Source: Nocardia sp. CNY236
GTDB lineage: Bacteria; Actinomycetota; Actinomycetes; Mycobacteriales; Mycobacteriaceae
DNA: 53,019 nucleotides
Direction: 5' to 3'
Assembly: GCF_000482385.1 (NCBI RefSeq)
Contig: NZ_AXVD01000035.1
Span: forward strand, 1-53,019
The notes below the pieces were generated by a model, which was given only the letters and a program-made list of their open reading frames with translations, was not told the origin of the DNA and made no database searches. A program made the translations under genes and the position numbers. Position 1 is the stretch's first letter. Each line of letters begins with the position of its first letter. Below, one piece after another: positions 23,832-32,665 of the stretch.

Positions 23832-24725
23832 ATGGAGCCGTTCCACGCTGGAGAACGAGGCGTTCAGCGCCGGATGGGTAGGACGCATACGGCCGACCGG
23901 GTCGCTCGAACGATCCGTCCCGATATTCCTGCGGTCGCCGCCGGCTTCTTGGCCGCGCAGCGACTGGTAATACTCGCCGGCGCCGATACCGCGGGTCGGA
24001 TGTGGGCAAGTGATCTGGTCGGACCGCCGGGATTCGTGCGCGCGGTCGATGAGCGCACGATTGTCGTCGACGCCCGACCCGCGTCGGTCGATCCTCTGGG
24101 CGACATGGCCAGACGTCCGGCCCGCGTCGGCATGATCGTCGTGCAACCGTCGAGGCGCAGACGAATGCGGGCCAACGGTCGCTCGACGCCGGATGGTCGC
24201 GGTCTGCGTATCGTCACCGACCAGGTGTACTCGAACTGCCCGAAGTACATCTCTCGCCGGGAAATCGTCAGCTACACGCCGGAGGCGGTGTCTCGGGTGG
24301 TGCGCCGCGGCAGTGAACTCGACGCACCTCAGCGCGCTGCCCTGGCGGCGGCGGATACGTTCTTCGTGGCCACCGCTGACACGGACGGCAATGCCGATGC
24401 GTCGCATCGTGGGGGAAACCCCGGCTTCCTCCAGGTGCTCTCCCCAACGCGATTGCGGTGGCCGGAATACCGTGGCAACTCGATGTTCATGACACTCGGC
24501 AACATCGAGGTGAATCCCTCGTGCGGAATTCTGGCACTGGACTGGTCCAACGGGACATCTCTGCAGCTCACCGGTGTTGCCGAAACGGTCTGGGCGCCCG
24601 AGGCATCCACCGAGGGAGGCCTGTGCTACCTCGACTTCACCATCGACGCAGTGATCGAGTGGCAGGGTGGACCGTTGCGCTGGGGGCCTGCGGAGCTGTC
24701 ACCCGTCAACCCCGATATCCGCTGA
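23832..24725 (+). CDS. Pyridoxamine 5'-phosphate oxidase-like flavoprotein
   Basis: 297 aa from ATG 23832, with AGGAG 6 nt upstream. The split-barrel FMN-binding region is at residues 150-260: ALAAADTFFVATADTDGNAD, SHRGGNPGFLQV and GNSMFMTLGNIEVNPSCGIL are typical. NCPKYISRR before it fits the longer PNPOx-like family of actinobacterial oxidoreductases. It lacks the FMN/PLP-specific C-terminus of PdxH, so it is not the vitamin B6 enzyme. It is likely to be in one operon with the VOC gene. Confidence 0.85.
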   Translation: MEPFHAGERGVQRRMGRTHTADRVARTIRPDIPAVAAGFLAAQRLVILAGADTAGRMWASDLVGPPGFVRAVDERTIVVDARPASVDPLGDMARRPARVGMIVVQPSRRRRMRANGRSTPDGRGLRIVTDQVYSNCPKYISRREIVSYTPEAVSRVVRRGSELDAPQRAALAAADTFFVATADTDGNADASHRGGNPGFLQVLSPTRLRWPEYRGNSMFMTLGNIEVNPSCGILALDWSNGTSLQLTGVAETVWAPEASTEGGLCYLDFTIDAVIEWQGGPLRWGPAELSPVNPDIR

Positions 24726-24771
24726 TCGCGTGGTGGTTGCCGAAGGCGAAGCGAAAACGCCGGGAAGTTGC

Positions 24772-24799
24772 TTGACTCGAACACGTGTTCGTCTAGGCT
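24772..24799 (+). promoter_or_regulatory. recA promoter
   Basis: TTGACT (24772-24777), 16-nt spacer, TAGGCT (24794-24799). The SOS box fills most of the spacer, so LexA binding would block RNA polymerase. The start codon is about 80 nt downstream. Confidence 0.75.
24777..24792. promoter_or_regulatory. SOS (LexA) box of recA
   Basis: TCGAAC-ACGT-GTTCGT matches the actinobacterial SOS box TCGAAC-N4-GTTCGA at 11 of 12 defined positions. It is inside the recA promoter. Confidence 0.9.
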
Positions 24800-24884
24800 G
24801 AGTGTCGGAACGTGTCGGTGCCACGCTCTACTGTAGGCGCCAACCACAGTAACGAGACGTACTCGCCGAAGAGGGGATCACGAC

Positions 24885-25916
24885 ATGGCACCACAGGCGT
24901 ACGACCGGGACAAGGCGCTCGAGCTCGCCTTGGCCCAGGTGGAGAAGAACTTCGGTAAAGGCGCCGTCATGCGCCTGGGCGAGGAGGTGCGTCCGCCGAT
25001 CTCGGTGATCCCTACCGGTTCGATCGCGCTCGATGTGGCGCTGGGTATCGGCGGTCTACCACGTGGGCGTGTCGTCGAGATCTATGGTCCGGAATCTTCG
25101 GGTAAGACCACCGTCGCGCTGCACGCGGTGGCCAATGCACAAGCCGCGGGCGGTGTCGCGGCATTCATCGACGCCGAGCATGCACTCGACCCGGATTACG
25201 CCCGGAAGCTCGGCGTCGACACTGATGCGTTGTTGGTTTCCCAGCCCGACACCGGCGAGCAGGCGCTGGAGATCGCCGATATGCTGGTGCGCTCCGGCGC
25301 CATCGACATCATTGTCATCGACTCGGTGGCCGCATTGGTGCCGCGAGCCGAGATCGAGGGCGAAATGGGCGACAGTCATGTCGGCTTGCAGGCCCGGCTG
25401 ATGAGTCAGGCATTGCGCAAGATGACCAGCGCGCTGAACAACTCCGGAACCACCGCGGTCTTCATCAATCAGCTGCGCGACAAGATCGGCGTGATGTTCG
25501 GCTCGCCGGAGACGACCACCGGCGGCAAGGCGTTGAAGTTCTACGCATCGGTGCGTTTGGACGTGCGCCGGATCGAGACCCTCAAGGACGGCAGCGACGC
25601 GGTGGGCAACCGCACGCGGGTGAAGGTCGTGAAGAACAAGGTCTCGCCGCCGTTCAAGCAAGCCGAGTTCGACATCCTCTATGGGCACGGTATCTCCAAG
25701 GAGGGCTCTCTCATCGATATGGGTGTCGAGCACGGCTTCATCCGCAAGTCCGGCTCCTGGTACACCTACGAGGGCGACCAACTCGGCCAAGGCAAGGAAA
25801 ACGCCCGCAGGTTCTTGCTGGAGAACATCGATATCCGCGACGAGGTCGAGAAGAAGATCAAGGAGAAGCTCGGTATCGGCGCGGACGTAACGGCAGAGAC
25901 GCCCGCCGATTTCTGA
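24885..25916 (+). CDS. recA: Recombinase RecA
   Basis: 343 aa from ATG 24885. Full-length RecA with N-terminal DRDKALELALAQVEKNFGKG, Walker A GPESSGKTT (68-76), IIVIDSVAALVPRAEIEGEM (Walker B and the start of loop L1), and loop L2 with FINQLRDKIGVMFGSPETTT. The C-terminus is acidic. No intein interrupts it, unlike M. tuberculosis RecA. It forms the ssDNA filament for strand exchange and stimulates LexA self-cleavage. recX follows after 4 nt. Confidence 0.99.
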   Translation: MAPQAYDRDKALELALAQVEKNFGKGAVMRLGEEVRPPISVIPTGSIALDVALGIGGLPRGRVVEIYGPESSGKTTVALHAVANAQAAGGVAAFIDAEHALDPDYARKLGVDTDALLVSQPDTGEQALEIADMLVRSGAIDIIVIDSVAALVPRAEIEGEMGDSHVGLQARLMSQALRKMTSALNNSGTTAVFINQLRDKIGVMFGSPETTTGGKALKFYASVRLDVRRIETLKDGSDAVGNRTRVKVVKNKVSPPFKQAEFDILYGHGISKEGSLIDMGVEHGFIRKSGSWYTYEGDQLGQGKENARRFLLENIDIRDEVEKKIKEKLGIGADVTAETPADF

Positions 25917-25920
25917 ACCC

Positions 25921-26490
25921 ATGCATGCCCGATGGTCACCCGAGTCGAGTCCATCCGAGCCCGAGCGGTCGTCGAAGTCGGCCGGGTCCGGCGCGACAGT
26001 GGAGCAGGCGAAGCAGGTGTGCCTTCGCCTGCTCGGCCTCCGCGCGCACTCTCGGGCCGAGCTGGCCAAGCGTCTGGCGGCGAAGGGGTACCCGCCCGAG
26101 GTGAGTGAGCAGGCCCTCGATCGCCTGACCACGGTCGGCCTCGTGGATGACGCGGCTTTTGCCGAGCAGTGGGTGCACTCCCGGCACCACATCTCCGGCA
26201 AAGGCAGACAGGCCCTCGCGCAGGAACTCCGACGCAAGGGCGTCGCGCAGTCGAACATCGCGTCGGCCCTGGCCGCTATTACGACCGACGACGAGGAATC
26301 CCGCGCCACTCGGTTGGTTCAGCGCAAGGTACGCACCCTGACCGGTGCACAGGATCGCGACAAAGTTTTCCGTCGCCTCGTCGGCATGCTCGTCCGCCGT
26401 GGCTACCAGCAGCACATGGCTTACCGCGTGGTCGAGGCAGCTCTGGCCGATCGAGGCGACGGTGGCGATACCGTAGCCCCGATCGACTGA
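25921..26490 (+). CDS. recX: RecX regulator of RecA
   Basis: 189 aa from ATG 25921 (ATG 25925 is out of frame). After a disordered 30-residue start come three-helix RecX repeats: VCLRLLGLRAHSRAELAKRL, LVDDAAFAEQWVHSRHHISG and KVFRRLVGMLVRRGYQQHMA. RecX binds the RecA filament groove and limits its activity. It is 4 nt after recA and shares the SOS promoter. Confidence 0.95.
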   Translation: MHARWSPESSPSEPERSSKSAGSGATVEQAKQVCLRLLGLRAHSRAELAKRLAAKGYPPEVSEQALDRLTTVGLVDDAAFAEQWVHSRHHISGKGRQALAQELRRKGVAQSNIASALAAITTDDEESRATRLVQRKVRTLTGAQDRDKVFRRLVGMLVRRGYQQHMAYRVVEAALADRGDGGDTVAPID

Positions 26491-26512
26491 ACCGTGATGT
26501 GGCGAGCATGCT

Positions 26513-27409
26513 TCACGGCTTGCCGAAATCGACGCCAGGCGTCGTGGTGGTCCCAGAGGTCGCCGCGACGACAGCACCACCGCTGCGGCCGCGTTTGCGC
26601 GCTCGCAGCTGTTGCTCCAGTTTCGTGGCGACCAGCGTCAGAGTCATATTGAGGGCAATCATGATGACCGCGACCACCATCAACGCCGGCACGGTGTTCT
26701 GTTCGGCCGCGCCGAGTTGTCCACCCGAGCGCACGATCTCCACGTAGGTGATCTGGTATCCCAGTGCCGAGTCCTTGAGCGCGACCACCATTTGAGAGAT
26801 CAGCGCGGGCAGCATTGCCGTGATCGCCTGCGGCAGCAAGATCAACCGCATCACTTGCCCCTTGCGCATACCCAGTGCGGTGGCCGCCTCGGTTTGCCCG
26901 GTCGGCAGCGACCGGATTCCTGCGCGCACGATCTCGGCGATGACCGAGCCGTTGTAGGTGGTCAACGCGGCCACCACCGCGGCGAGCGCGAGGTCCTCGG
27001 ACGCGAACAGTTTGTAGTCGGAGAACACGGCGAACAGAAAGATCATCAAGATCAGCACAGGGACCGCGCGTGCCACTTCGACGATGGTGCCCGCCAGCCA
27101 GCGCACGACTCGATGGTCCGATAGTCGCAGGATGCCGAAGAGCATGCCGAGCGCCATCGCGAACACGATCGACAGTATTGCGGCGACGATCGTGCCGCGC
27201 AGACCGGGCAGCAGATAGGTCGACCAGACATCGGCCTCCAGGAACGGCTTCCACTTCTCGGCGGTGAACTGCCCCTTGTCGGCGAAGCCACGGTAGAGCG
27301 ACCAGACGGCGACGGCGACGGCGACGGCGACCACGACCGAGTAGATGATGTTGCGCACCCGCGCCTTCGGTCCGGGTGCGTCGAACAGCACCGACGCGTG
27401 CGCGCTCAT
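26513..27409 (-). CDS. gluD: Glutamate-type ABC transporter permease GluD
   Basis: 298 aa from ATG 27409, coupled to gluC by ATGA. A membrane helix at 22-42 is followed by the inner-membrane permease core (TYLLPGLRGTIVAAILSIVF; DLALAAVVAALTTYNGSVIA). The EAA loop is SLPTGQTEAATALGMRKGQV, which docks on the ATPase. The C-terminus is a basic, Thr/Gly-rich tail. It pairs with GluC to form the channel for a glutamate-like polar amino acid. Specificity is inferred from synteny with Corynebacterium gluABCD. Confidence 0.9.
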   Translation of the reverse strand: MSAHASVLFDAPGPKARVRNIIYSVVVAVAVAVAVWSLYRGFADKGQFTAEKWKPFLEADVWSTYLLPGLRGTIVAAILSIVFAMALGMLFGILRLSDHRVVRWLAGTIVEVARAVPVLILMIFLFAVFSDYKLFASEDLALAAVVAALTTYNGSVIAEIVRAGIRSLPTGQTEAATALGMRKGQVMRLILLPQAITAMLPALISQMVVALKDSALGYQITYVEIVRSGGQLGAAEQNTVPALMVVAVIMIALNMTLTLVATKLEQQLRARKRGRSGGAVVAATSGTTTTPGVDFGKP

Positions 27410-28086
27410 CGGGCCACCTCGTATCGTTTGGCGAGCCAACCGAAGAACAAGCCGGTCGGCAGGGTGAGCACCACGAAGCCGAGCGCGAAGATCGCACCGA
27501 TCGCCAGTGCTGCGGCTTCGTTTTCGGTCATCTTCTTCATCAGCATGGCCGCCTCGGCGACCCCGATGGCCGATGCGATGGTGGAGTTCTTGGTCAGCGC
27601 GATCACCACGCTGCCCAGTGGAGCGATCACCGAGCGGAAGGCTTGGGGCAACACGACCAGCCGCAGGTTCTGCACGAAGCCGAAGCCCAGCGAGCGGCCC
27701 GCCTCGGATTGCCCCATCGGCACGGTATTGATCCCTGCGCGCAGGGATTCACAGACGAATGCCGCGGTATACAGACTCAGGCCGGCCACGGCGAAGCGGA
27801 AATTGTTCTGCGCCAGTGAGTTCGGGCCCTCGCCCGCGAGGCGCCAGCCCATGGTGGTGTACAAACCCAGCGACATGAACACGATGATCAGCGTCAGCGG
27901 GGTATTGCGGAAGACGGTGACATAGGCGGTACCGATCCAGCGAGCCACTGGCACGGGCGATACCCGCATCGCAGCGACAACAGTGCCTATGATCAGCGCG
28001 CCGATCGCCGACAGCACGGTCAGTTCGATGGTCACCCAGAAGGCTTCCAGGATGTCGGTGCCGTACCTCGAAATCAGGTCGAACAC
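27406..28086 (-). CDS. gluC: Glutamate-type ABC transporter permease GluC
   Basis: 226 aa from GTG 28086. His/Glu/Gln-family permease: WVTIELTVLSAIGALIIGTV (first helix), FRNTPLTLIIVFMSLGLYT and the EAA loop TVPMGQSEAGRSLGFGFVQN. Length and helix pattern fit the HisM/HisQ family. It sits between gluB and gluD; the four genes read gluA-gluB-gluC-gluD on the minus strand. Confidence 0.92.
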   Translation of the reverse strand: MFDLISRYGTDILEAFWVTIELTVLSAIGALIIGTVVAAMRVSPVPVARWIGTAYVTVFRNTPLTLIIVFMSLGLYTTMGWRLAGEGPNSLAQNNFRFAVAGLSLYTAAFVCESLRAGINTVPMGQSEAGRSLGFGFVQNLRLVVLPQAFRSVIAPLGSVVIALTKNSTIASAIGVAEAAMLMKKMTENEAAALAIGAIFALGFVVLTLPTGLFFGWLAKRYEVAR

Positions 28087-28192
28087 AGCGGACGTGGCCC
28101 TCCGATCGGGTCTCGATGGTCAATAGAAGTGCGACGAGCGGCCCGGTCCGGTCGAAACCGGGCCACTCGTGCTCGCCGAGGCGACGTGACTC

Positions 28193-29029
28193 TCAGTACC
28201 GGTCGACGGTCGGCGGTTGCGGGGCCGCGTAGCCCGACGCGCCGAGTGAGGACTCGAACGCCTTCTCCCAGGAGCCGTCGGCGATCATTTCCTCGATGGC
28301 GTCGTTGACCTTGTCGCGCAGTTCCTGGTCGCCCTTCTGGACCCCGATGCCGTAGTTTTCGGTGGTGAACGGTTCGCCGACCAGCTTGAAAGCGCCGGCA
28401 TTCTGGGTGGCGTAGCCGGCCAGAATGATGTCGTCGGTCGTCACAGCGTCCCATGAGCCCGCCTGCAGACCCTCGAAACACAGCGAGTAGGTGTCGTTGG
28501 TCTGCAGTTGGGTGTCGGGGAAGTTCTTCTCGATATTCTGGGCTGGAGTCGCGCCCGTCACCGAACAGACCTTCTTGCCCGCCAGGTCTTCCTGACTGGT
28601 GATGTCGGTGTTGTCGGCGCGCACCAGCAGCGATTGCCCCGCGACGTAGTATGGGCCCGCGAAGTCGACGCGCTCCTTGCGCTTGTCGGTGATCGAGTAG
28701 GTCGCGACGATGTAGTCCACCTGGCCGTTCTCGATCAGCGTCTCGCGCTGGCCGGAAGGAGCCTCCTTCCATGTGATGCCGTCGGGTTCGACGCCGAGCT
28801 TGCCTGCGATATAGGTGGCCACTTCCACGTCGAAGCCGGTATAGGAGCCGTCCTTGGTGCGCAGCCCCAGGCCCGGTTGGTCGAATTTGATGCCGATGGT
28901 GAGTTGACCCTCTGCGGCGCGGTCGAGAGCGGACTTGTCGTCGCCGCCTCCGCAGGCGGTCGCGGTCGCGGCGGTGACTGCCAGGGCGATCGCCCCGACA
29001 CCGACTCGCAGGGCACGTGTGATCCTCAT
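28193..29029 (-). CDS. gluB: Glutamate-binding lipoprotein GluB
   Basis: 278 aa from ATG 29029. The lipoprotein signal peptide ends in ATAC with the lipidated Cys at residue 26, followed by GGGDDKS. The periplasmic-binding fold type 3 core shows LTIGIKFDQPGLGLRTKDGS, VDYIVATYSITDKRKERVDF and AGPYYVAGQSLLVRADN, the typical SBP_bac_3 signature. It captures the amino acid outside the membrane for GluCD. The 106-nt gap to gluC may allow attenuation of the permease genes. Confidence 0.95.
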   Translation of the reverse strand: MRITRALRVGVGAIALAVTAATATACGGGDDKSALDRAAEGQLTIGIKFDQPGLGLRTKDGSYTGFDVEVATYIAGKLGVEPDGITWKEAPSGQRETLIENGQVDYIVATYSITDKRKERVDFAGPYYVAGQSLLVRADNTDITSQEDLAGKKVCSVTGATPAQNIEKNFPDTQLQTNDTYSLCFEGLQAGSWDAVTTDDIILAGYATQNAGAFKLVGEPFTTENYGIGVQKGDQELRDKVNDAIEEMIADGSWEKAFESSLGASGYAAPQPPTVDRY

Positions 29030-29079
29030 CTGTTCTTCTTCTTTCTATCGTGGGTGAACCGGCCGGTGGATTCGGGCGG

Positions 29080-29886
29080 TCAGTGGCTCAAAATCTTGCC
29101 CAGGAAGTCCTTGGCGCGTTCGGACCGTGGCGCGGTGAAGAAAGCTTCGGGCGATGCGTCCTCCACCACGCGGCCGTCGGCCATGAACAGCACCCGGTCT
29201 GCGGCGCGGCGGGCGAAACCCATCTCATGAGTGACGACCAGCATGGTCATCCCATCCTTGGCCAGCGACGCCATGACGTCGAGCACTTCATTGACCATCT
29301 CCGGGTCCAACGCGGAGGTGGGTTCGTCGAACAGCATCACCTTCGGGCTCATCGCGAGCGCACGGGCGATCGCCACGCGTTGCTGCTGGCCGCCGGAGAG
29401 TTGGGCGGGGTATTTCTGTGCCTGATCGGCAATGCCGACCCGGTCGAGCAACTCCATGGCCAGGGTGCGTGCGTCACCCTTGCGCACCTTGCGGACCTTG
29501 ATCGGGGCGAGCGTGACGTTCTCCACGATCGTCTTGTGAGCGAACAGGTTGAACGACTGGAACACCATTCCCACATCGGCACGCAGCGCTGCCAATGCCC
29601 GGCCCTCGGCGGGCAGGGGTACGCCGTCGATCGCGATGCTGCCGGAGTCGACCGGCTCCAACCGATTGATCGTGCGGCACAGTGTCGACTTACCCGACCC
29701 GGAGGGGCCCAACACCACAACGACTTGTCCCCGCGGGACCTCCAGGGTGATGTCGTCGAGAACGTGCAGGTCGCCGAAGTATTTGTCCACATTCAGCATC
29801 GAGATCATCGGCGGTGCGTCGGTAGCGGCGCCGACCTCCCCGGTCGCGTCCCCGATTGTGACGGAGGCGTCATCGTCGTCGGTCAT
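29080..29886 (-). CDS. gluA: Glutamate-type ABC transporter ATPase GluA
   Basis: 268 aa from ATG 29886 (29892 also possible; the conserved core starts at MLNVDKYFGDLHVLDDITLE). Walker A GPSGSGKST, Q-loop MVFQSFNLFAHKT, signature LSGGQQQRVAIARAL, Walker B VMLFDEPTSALDPE and H-loop VVTHEM are all intact. It powers GluCD. First gene of the operon; divergent from miaB. The N-terminal 25 residues are acidic and probably disordered. Confidence 0.95.
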   Translation of the reverse strand: MTDDDDASVTIGDATGEVGAATDAPPMISMLNVDKYFGDLHVLDDITLEVPRGQVVVVLGPSGSGKSTLCRTINRLEPVDSGSIAIDGVPLPAEGRALAALRADVGMVFQSFNLFAHKTIVENVTLAPIKVRKVRKGDARTLAMELLDRVGIADQAQKYPAQLSGGQQQRVAIARALAMSPKVMLFDEPTSALDPEMVNEVLDVMASLAKDGMTMLVVTHEMGFARRAADRVLFMADGRVVEDASPEAFFTAPRSERAKDFLGKILSH

Positions 29887-30136
29887 GGCCATGACTCTAA
29901 GCAAAGAGTGGAGATTTGCCCGAGTTTCGGTGACACACCGACTCGCCACACCGGCCCGACACCCGGGAGTAATGTTGCGGTTTCTTGCGTGTTACTCAAC
30001 GTCACTCTGATGCCGCAACGCTACGCCGATGGCGTTCTGCCCTGCGCTTGCGCCCTCTTGGCCTGCGTCGACGACGTCTCGGAGCCGGTGGCGATGCCCG
30101 CGTCGCGCTGTCGAGGCGGCCCCGTACTCTGAACAA

Positions 30137-31720
30137 GTGGATTCGATCGCACAGCCAGAGTCGGCACCTGGGTCTGCCGTGGGCACGGTATCGACCCTCG
30201 GGTCCGGCACCGGCGCGGGACGCAGTTACGAGGTCCGCACCTTCGGATGCCAGATGAACGTGCACGACTCCGAACGGATGGCGGGCCTGCTGGAGGACGC
30301 CGGGTACGTGAAAGCCACCGCTGGCGCGCCGGCCGACCTCGTCGTTTTCAATACCTGCGCGGTGCGGGAGAACGCCGACAACAAGCTCTACGGCACACTC
30401 GGACATCTGGCGCCGATCAAGGCGAGCAATCCCGGTATGCAGATCGCGGTCGGTGGCTGCCTGGCACAGAAGGACCGCGACGCCGTGCGGGACAAGGCGC
30501 CTTGGGTGGACGTGGTCTTCGGCACGCACAACATCGGCTCCCTACCTGTGTTGCTGGAGCGAGCACGGCACAATCGGCAAGCTCAGGTGGAAATTCTGGA
30601 GTCGCTGGAGGCGTTTCCGTCCACCTTGCCCGCCAAGCGGGAATCCGCCTACGCCGGGTGGGTGTCGATCTCGGTGGGCTGCAACAACACCTGCACTTTC
30701 TGTATCGTGCCCGCGCTGCGCGGTAAGGAGATCGACCGCCGCCCAGGCGACGTACTCGCCGAAGTGCAGGCGCTGGTCGACCAGGGCGTGCACGAGGTGA
30801 CTCTGCTCGGCCAGAACGTGAACTCCTATGGCGTGTCGTTCGCCGATCCGACCGAACCGCGCGATCGTGGTGCGTTCGCCAAACTCTTGCGGGCATGTGG
30901 AACCATCGAGGGCCTGGAGCGGGTCCGGTTCACTTCGCCGCACCCAGCCGAATTCACCGACGACGTGATCGAGGCGATGGCCGCGACCGCCAACATCTGT
31001 CCGCAACTGCACATGCCGTTGCAATCCGGGTCCGATCGAGTGCTCAAAGCGATGCGCCGTTCCTACCGCAAGGCTCGCTATCTCGGCATCATCGACAAGG
31101 TACGGGCCGCGATGCCACATGCGGCGATCACCACCGACATCATCGTCGGCTTTCCCGGCGAGACGGAAGAGGACTTCCAGGAAACGCTGGACGTGGTTCG
31201 CCAGGCGCGTTTCACCAGCGCGTACACCTTCCAATACTCCAAGCGTCCCGGTACTCCCGCAGCCCAGTTGCCCGACCAGCTGCCGAAAGCCGTCGTACAG
31301 GAACGCTACGACCGGCTGGTCGCCCTGCAAGAGGAGATCTCGTTGGCAGCCAACGAGGAATTGGTCGGTAGCGAGGTGGAGTTGCTCGTGGCCGCAGGTG
31401 CGGGCAAGAAGAATGCGGCGACCGCCCGGATGAGTGGGCGCAGCCGGGACGGTAGGCTGGTGCACTTCCGTCCTGGAGGTACCGCGGAATCGATTCGCCC
31501 CGGAGATCTGGTTACCGTTCAGGTCACCGGCGCGGCCCCGCACCACCTGATTGCCGACGCCGGGATCACCACCCACCGCCGCACCCGTGCCGGCGACGCG
31601 TACGAGCGCGGGGCCACCCCGAAGACCGCGCCGGTGGGCGTGGGTCTCGGTCTGCCTCGTTTTGGAGCGCCCGACCCGGAACCTGTGGCCGCGGGCTGCA
31701 GCAGCGGGTGCGGCGAATGA
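30137..31720 (+). CDS. miaB: tRNA methylthiotransferase MiaB
   Basis: 527 aa from GTG 30137; the frame is open to 30029, but upstream residues are not family-like. The UPF0004 domain has its three cysteines (FGCQMNVHDSER, FNTCAVRENADNK, VGGCLAQKDRD) for one [4Fe-4S] cluster. The radical SAM CNNTCTFCIVP holds the other, and a TRAM domain ends before the C-terminal tail, which finishes in a cysteine-bearing GCSSGCGE. It adds the methylthio group at C2 of i6A37 in tRNA, after MiaA, which is also in this window. Confidence 0.97.
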   Translation: MDSIAQPESAPGSAVGTVSTLGSGTGAGRSYEVRTFGCQMNVHDSERMAGLLEDAGYVKATAGAPADLVVFNTCAVRENADNKLYGTLGHLAPIKASNPGMQIAVGGCLAQKDRDAVRDKAPWVDVVFGTHNIGSLPVLLERARHNRQAQVEILESLEAFPSTLPAKRESAYAGWVSISVGCNNTCTFCIVPALRGKEIDRRPGDVLAEVQALVDQGVHEVTLLGQNVNSYGVSFADPTEPRDRGAFAKLLRACGTIEGLERVRFTSPHPAEFTDDVIEAMAATANICPQLHMPLQSGSDRVLKAMRRSYRKARYLGIIDKVRAAMPHAAITTDIIVGFPGETEEDFQETLDVVRQARFTSAYTFQYSKRPGTPAAQLPDQLPKAVVQERYDRLVALQEEISLAANEELVGSEVELLVAAGAGKKNAATARMSGRSRDGRLVHFRPGGTAESIRPGDLVTVQVTGAAPHHLIADAGITTHRRTRAGDAYERGATPKTAPVGVGLGLPRFGAPDPEPVAAGCSSGCGE

Positions 31721-32442
31721 GCACTCGTCCGAACGACGACGCCGACGCGGGCAGTGGCGGCGCTCGGGAAGCCAGCGGCGACGATCGTTCCGCTGCTGCG
31801 CGAGGTTCGGCTCGCACACCGGACGATGGCCGCCCAGACGACGAACGAAAAGAGGATTCAGTGAGCTCGGTCGAGCGAATCGGCGACTTCGAACAGTTCC
31901 GTGACGACCTCGATGCCGTCGAAAGCAAGGTCGCCAGCGAGATCGATCCGGGCACCCGTGCCATTGTCGTAGCGGGTGCGGTGGCCGTGCTGCTGCTGTC
32001 GATGGCGCTGTCGCACGCCGGCACAGCGCGCGGTTTCGATGTGTTGTTGAACACCGATGTGGCCCGTGTCGAACACATCGGGCTTCCCTCCCAGCTGTTC
32101 GTCTGGTTTCTCATGGTCTTCGGCGTCGGATTCTCCGCGCTGGCCCTGATGACCCGCCGCTGGGTGTTCGCTTGGATCGCCGCCGCGGGCAGCGCTGTCG
32201 GCAGTGTATTCGGCATGCTCTCGATCTGGCACCGCCAGACGCCCGGCCTGGACAATTATCAGGGCGAGGGTCCAGGCCTCGGTCTGATCCTCGGCGCCCT
32301 CGTGGCAATCGTGCTCACGTTCCACTGGGTCCGCGTGGTGTGGACTCGAACTGCTGCGCAGCTGGCTATCGAAGAGCAACGCCGCAACGCGGCTGCGGCA
32401 ACAGAAGAGCGCGATCGTCGTCGCTTCGGCCGCGACTCCTGA
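31717..32442 (+). CDS. Membrane protein of the Rv2732c type
   Basis: 241 aa from ATG 31717 (ATGA overlap with miaB; GTG 31861 is an alternative shorter start). The N-terminal 70 residues are acidic and low-complexity. Then come four hydrophobic segments: IVVAGAVAVLLLSMAL, FVWFLMVFGVGFSALALM, WVFAWIAAAGSAVGSVFGML and LGLILGALVAIVLTFHWV. The C-terminus is charged. The position between miaB and the DUF349 gene matches Rv2732c. Function unknown. Confidence 0.85.
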   Translation: MSTRPNDDADAGSGGAREASGDDRSAAARGSARTPDDGRPDDERKEDSVSSVERIGDFEQFRDDLDAVESKVASEIDPGTRAIVVAGAVAVLLLSMALSHAGTARGFDVLLNTDVARVEHIGLPSQLFVWFLMVFGVGFSALALMTRRWVFAWIAAAGSAVGSVFGMLSIWHRQTPGLDNYQGEGPGLGLILGALVAIVLTFHWVRVVWTRTAAQLAIEEQRRNAAAATEERDRRRFGRDS

Positions 32443-32665
32443 CCAGCCTGCCGCTGACCGACCGAGATGCGCGCGTTCTCGATGATCGAGGCTCACTACA
32501 CCGCGCACGTGCGTGGGAGATCGGGCATTGTCGGGGCAGACCTGGGCCTGCCCTGACGGAAGCGCCGCTATCCGAGGGAGCGGCCTCGTGCCATCCCAGC
32601 AGTTCGAGTGCCATGTCTCGGCTTCTTGTCCGAACGATCATCGAGGGCGCACTCCGCATCGGGGC
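32443..32665. other. Convergent spacer
   Basis: 223 nt between the convergent membrane-protein and DUF349 genes. No gene or strong hairpin is seen. Confidence 0.4.

Noticed and set aside
27300..27330. GC-rich repeated GGCGAC run inside gluD
   Set aside because: It encodes an Ala/Val membrane helix (VAVAVAVAV) and is explained by coding, not by a separate repeat.
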